This document shows, piece after piece, positions 62,091 through 64,000 of a stretch of 64,000 nucleotides of DNA. The notes beneath the pieces were generated by a model. That model ran no database searches and was not told where the DNA came from. It saw only the letters and a list, made by a program, of their open reading frames with translations. Source of the DNA: Pseudofabraea citricarpa. Its lineage: Eukaryota; Ascomycota; Leotiomycetes; Helotiales; Dermateaceae. The translations under genes and the position numbers were made by a program. Positions within the stretch are counted from its first letter, which is position 1, and each line of letters starts with the position of its first letter. The stretch spans positions 186,001-250,000 of the forward strand of contig JAPWGK010000003.1 in assembly GCA_029641185.1 (NCBI GenBank), given 5' to 3'.

Positions 62091-62739
62091 CTTCTTCTTC
62101 TTCTTCTTCTTCTTCTTCTTCTTCTTCTTCTTCTTCTTCTTCTTCTTCTTCTTCTTCTTCTTCTTCTTCTTCTTCTTCTTCTTCTTCTTCTTCTTCTTCT
62201 TCTTCTTCTTCTTCTTCTTCTTCCAAAAAGAAACAAAGAAAGAGAGAGAGAGAGAATAAAGGACTCTCATCCCATTCACCTACCTCTTTAGAACTCTCCT
62301 CAGCTTACTCGGGAGTCATGACAGGATTGAGGAAGTAGCAAGGAACCGAATTTTTTTCTTCTTTTTCTTCTTTCTTTTCTCGAGCGTCTTGCTCTTGCTC
62401 TTGCTCTTGCTCTCTCTTTCCTTCTCTGCCCAGGGTACTTGCTGCTACCTACCTACCTGCGCAGTGTCGTACTTGGAGTTGAAAATTCCGATTGAGCTTA
62501 GGCGGATTGGTATTCTATCTTGCTTCTTATTTACATCTACGTACATGACGCTAATGCATCATCTCTTCTTCCGCTACCTACCTACCTACCTAGATACCCA
62601 CCCACACACAGGCCAGGTAAATTAAGGGAGGTAGTATGCACCACAGCACGATGACGAAAGATGCAGATTGATTTTTCCGAGTGCAAATCTAAATTCTCGA
62701 CGTGAAGCAAACCCCCTAGACCCCCACCCCCTTCTCCAT
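60497..62739. other. Microsatellite-rich intergenic tract
   Basis: About 2.2 kb between the exporter stop and the Clr5-domain gene stop. It contains T-runs (60571-60582, 60780-60800), GGTTGGATT units (60860-60885), TTAGAG and GACTTA units (61150-61215), CT and TCTATC runs (61555-61620), ACACGCGCG (62011-62031), the CTT array, CTTGCT units (62390-62410) and TACC units (62444-62456, 62574-62591). No gene seen. Confidence 0.65.
62061..62223. repeat. CTT trinucleotide microsatellite, about 54 units
   Basis: An essentially uninterrupted CTT run (GAA on the other strand) of about 163 bp. It opens long poly-Leu, poly-Lys or poly-Arg frames that are artefacts of the repeat. Confidence 0.95.
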
Positions 62740-64000
62740 CTAGATACCCCGGCATGAGCTTTCCGACATCAGCCTGCGCCAGCAGAACCTGCCATGCTGC
62801 TCATGCTCGAGGAGAGCGCGAAGGGTGAGGTAGATATCGAACCTAGACGAATCGTCACGGTCATGGTCATGGTCATGGTCATGGTGGTTCAGCGACGCCC
62901 ACAGGGCCAAGAGGTAGCGGTCGTAGACGTCGACGAACTGATCAGCGATGCGCACCGAGTAGTCGCGCCTCTCGGCAGGCGTCATGGAGTGGAGGAAGAC
63001 GAAACACTCGGCCATGGGCCGCAGGCGCGGGTTGAGCAGGTGGAGCATCTGGACGACGAAGTCCAGCAGGATGGAAATGATGTCGTAAAGCTTGGCCGTG
63101 TGCGACGAGGCCACGAAGCTGCAGAGGGATGGTAGGAAGATGGACGACAGGTCCCTGAGGCGGAACTGGACATGGTTGAATGCGCCTCTGAACCTGCTGA
63201 AGGCTTTGGCGTACTTGCGGCAATCGAGCAGCCCGATCCCTCGGTTCAATAGAGAGTAGAAACGGCGCCGGAGCTCTAGGGTTGCCCAGAGATTTACCTT
63301 CGCGTTGACAAGCGCATACACGTAGTGGCTGCTCGCAATGTGCAAGAGTCGATCAAGCTGGCCCATCTTGTCCTTCACGGGTATAAGCAGATCTACTTGA
63401 TTTGGGTTTGGTATCATCACAACATCTAAATCGGCGTCATCACTGACGTTCTCGACGACATCAGAATCTTGACTACTGGTAAAAGTGTCTGGCTTAGTAA
63501 TTCCGACGTCAAGCATCAGCGAAGCCGGTTCAGGACTCTGACACTGAACAGCCGTGGTAGGTTTCGCAGTGGCAGCATCTACCAAGGCAGACCGGAGGTC
63601 GCCATCTCCTCGTCGCTTGAAATAGTGCTTGATATCTTCGAATGTGACAACGCGAGCTCGAATGAGGAATGTTGTCTCCTTTCCTTGAGATCGTCTCTCG
63701 GAAGCCACCCTCAGCGCATAGATCATGTCAGGCAGCTTGTGTTTGCGGTCCAATCCCCATTTATGGATGTGTTTCTTGAGGGTAAATTTGCTACAGTTGT
63801 CAACAAAATGATTAGAAGTCTGCATAAGATTTACCTCGGACGAAAACCGTGCCGTTCAGCAAGAATTATACAGACGTCGTCAAGCTTTTTCGCTTCATCT
63901 CGATAGAGCTTGGTGATGATAGCTTGCTTCTGATCCCATTCTCTCTGCGAGTAAAATTGCGTTGTAAGATTTGGTAGCGGAGTTGCAGTGTGAGAAGCCA
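62740..64000 (-). CDS. Clr5-domain protein, start codon at the window edge
   Basis: Two exons on the minus strand are visible: 63998-63835 and 63790-62740, joined across a 44-bp intron (63834-63791) that restores HGFRPSKFTLKKHIHKWGL. The N-terminal block REWDQKQAIITKLYRDEAKKLDDVCIILAERHGFRPS..KFTLKKHIHKWGL is a Clr5 domain, a short helical module common in fungal putative regulators. A middle acidic linker (DVVENVSDDADLDVV) leads to a helical C-terminal part with no named domain. A run of GGTCAT units (about 62858-62884) encodes an Asp-His repeat there. The first visible bases, read on the minus strand, are TGGCTTCTCAC. If base 64001 supplies an A, the protein would start MASHTATP and be 405 residues. 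That start is likely but not visible. Confidence 0.85.

Noticed and set aside
61955..62291. Poly-Arg, poly-Lys and poly-Leu open frames
   Set aside because: Produced entirely by the CTT/GAA microsatellite.
62858..62890. Tandem GGTCAT units as a possible mobile or regulatory repeat
   Set aside because: They lie in the coding exon of the Clr5-domain protein and encode an Asp-His run.

Overview
The window reads as a gene-rich stretch of a filamentous ascomycete chromosome. Genes have short phase-preserving introns (mostly 44-80 bp, GT..AG, two apparent GC..AG), and families typical of Pezizomycotina are present: Zn2Cys6 regulators, ACS-type MFS permeases, a Gas1/MAS1-like secreted protein, a Clr5-domain protein and a decayed NACHT NTPase. 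The protein flavour fits a plant-associated leotiomycete (Helotiales), but that placement is inference. No rRNA, tRNA, CRISPR array or bacterial-style operon was seen.

Layout. 1-1443: secreted type-B carboxylesterase, cut by the left edge. 2116-3493: secreted agmatinase-like ureohydrolase, divergent from a calpain protease (4229-7149). 7870-9754: membrane-protein pseudogene with two in-frame stops, followed by an intact multi-pass membrane protein (10608-11984). 12247-14264: MFS permease. 15577-16875: TauD-type dioxygenase. 18988-19902: Gas1/MAS1-like secreted protein. After a 4.6 kb gene-free tract come an SDR oxidoreductase (24560-25396), an adenine/adenosine deaminase (25961-27034), a Zn2Cys6 factor (27354-29210) and a secreted solute-binding-like protein (29709-30915). 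34108-35532 is a membrane-anchored heme-dependent N-demethylase-like protein.

40227-48805 is the most system-like part. An NmrA-type reductase and a dihydroxybenzoate/salicylate decarboxylase-type amidohydrolase are divergently transcribed. Next to them an MFS permease and a Zn2Cys6 factor are also divergent. The likely job is uptake and non-oxidative decarboxylation of a hydroxybenzoate-like aromatic acid under a local regulator. The control region between the first pair carries a dense TTGCGG array and other CGG repeats. To the left lie AT-rich sequence and a NACHT pseudogene.

50510-52274 encodes a four-helix membrane protein whose coding sequence is interrupted by a 664-bp hAT-like miniature element. 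The element has 24-bp terminal inverted repeats and an 8-bp target duplication. The predicted intron starts exactly at the insertion junction, so this may be transposon-driven intron birth or a gene just broken. A long gene-free tract leads to a ThrE-type exporter (57728-60496), a microsatellite-rich tract including a ~54-unit CTT run, and a Clr5-domain gene at the right edge (62740-64000).
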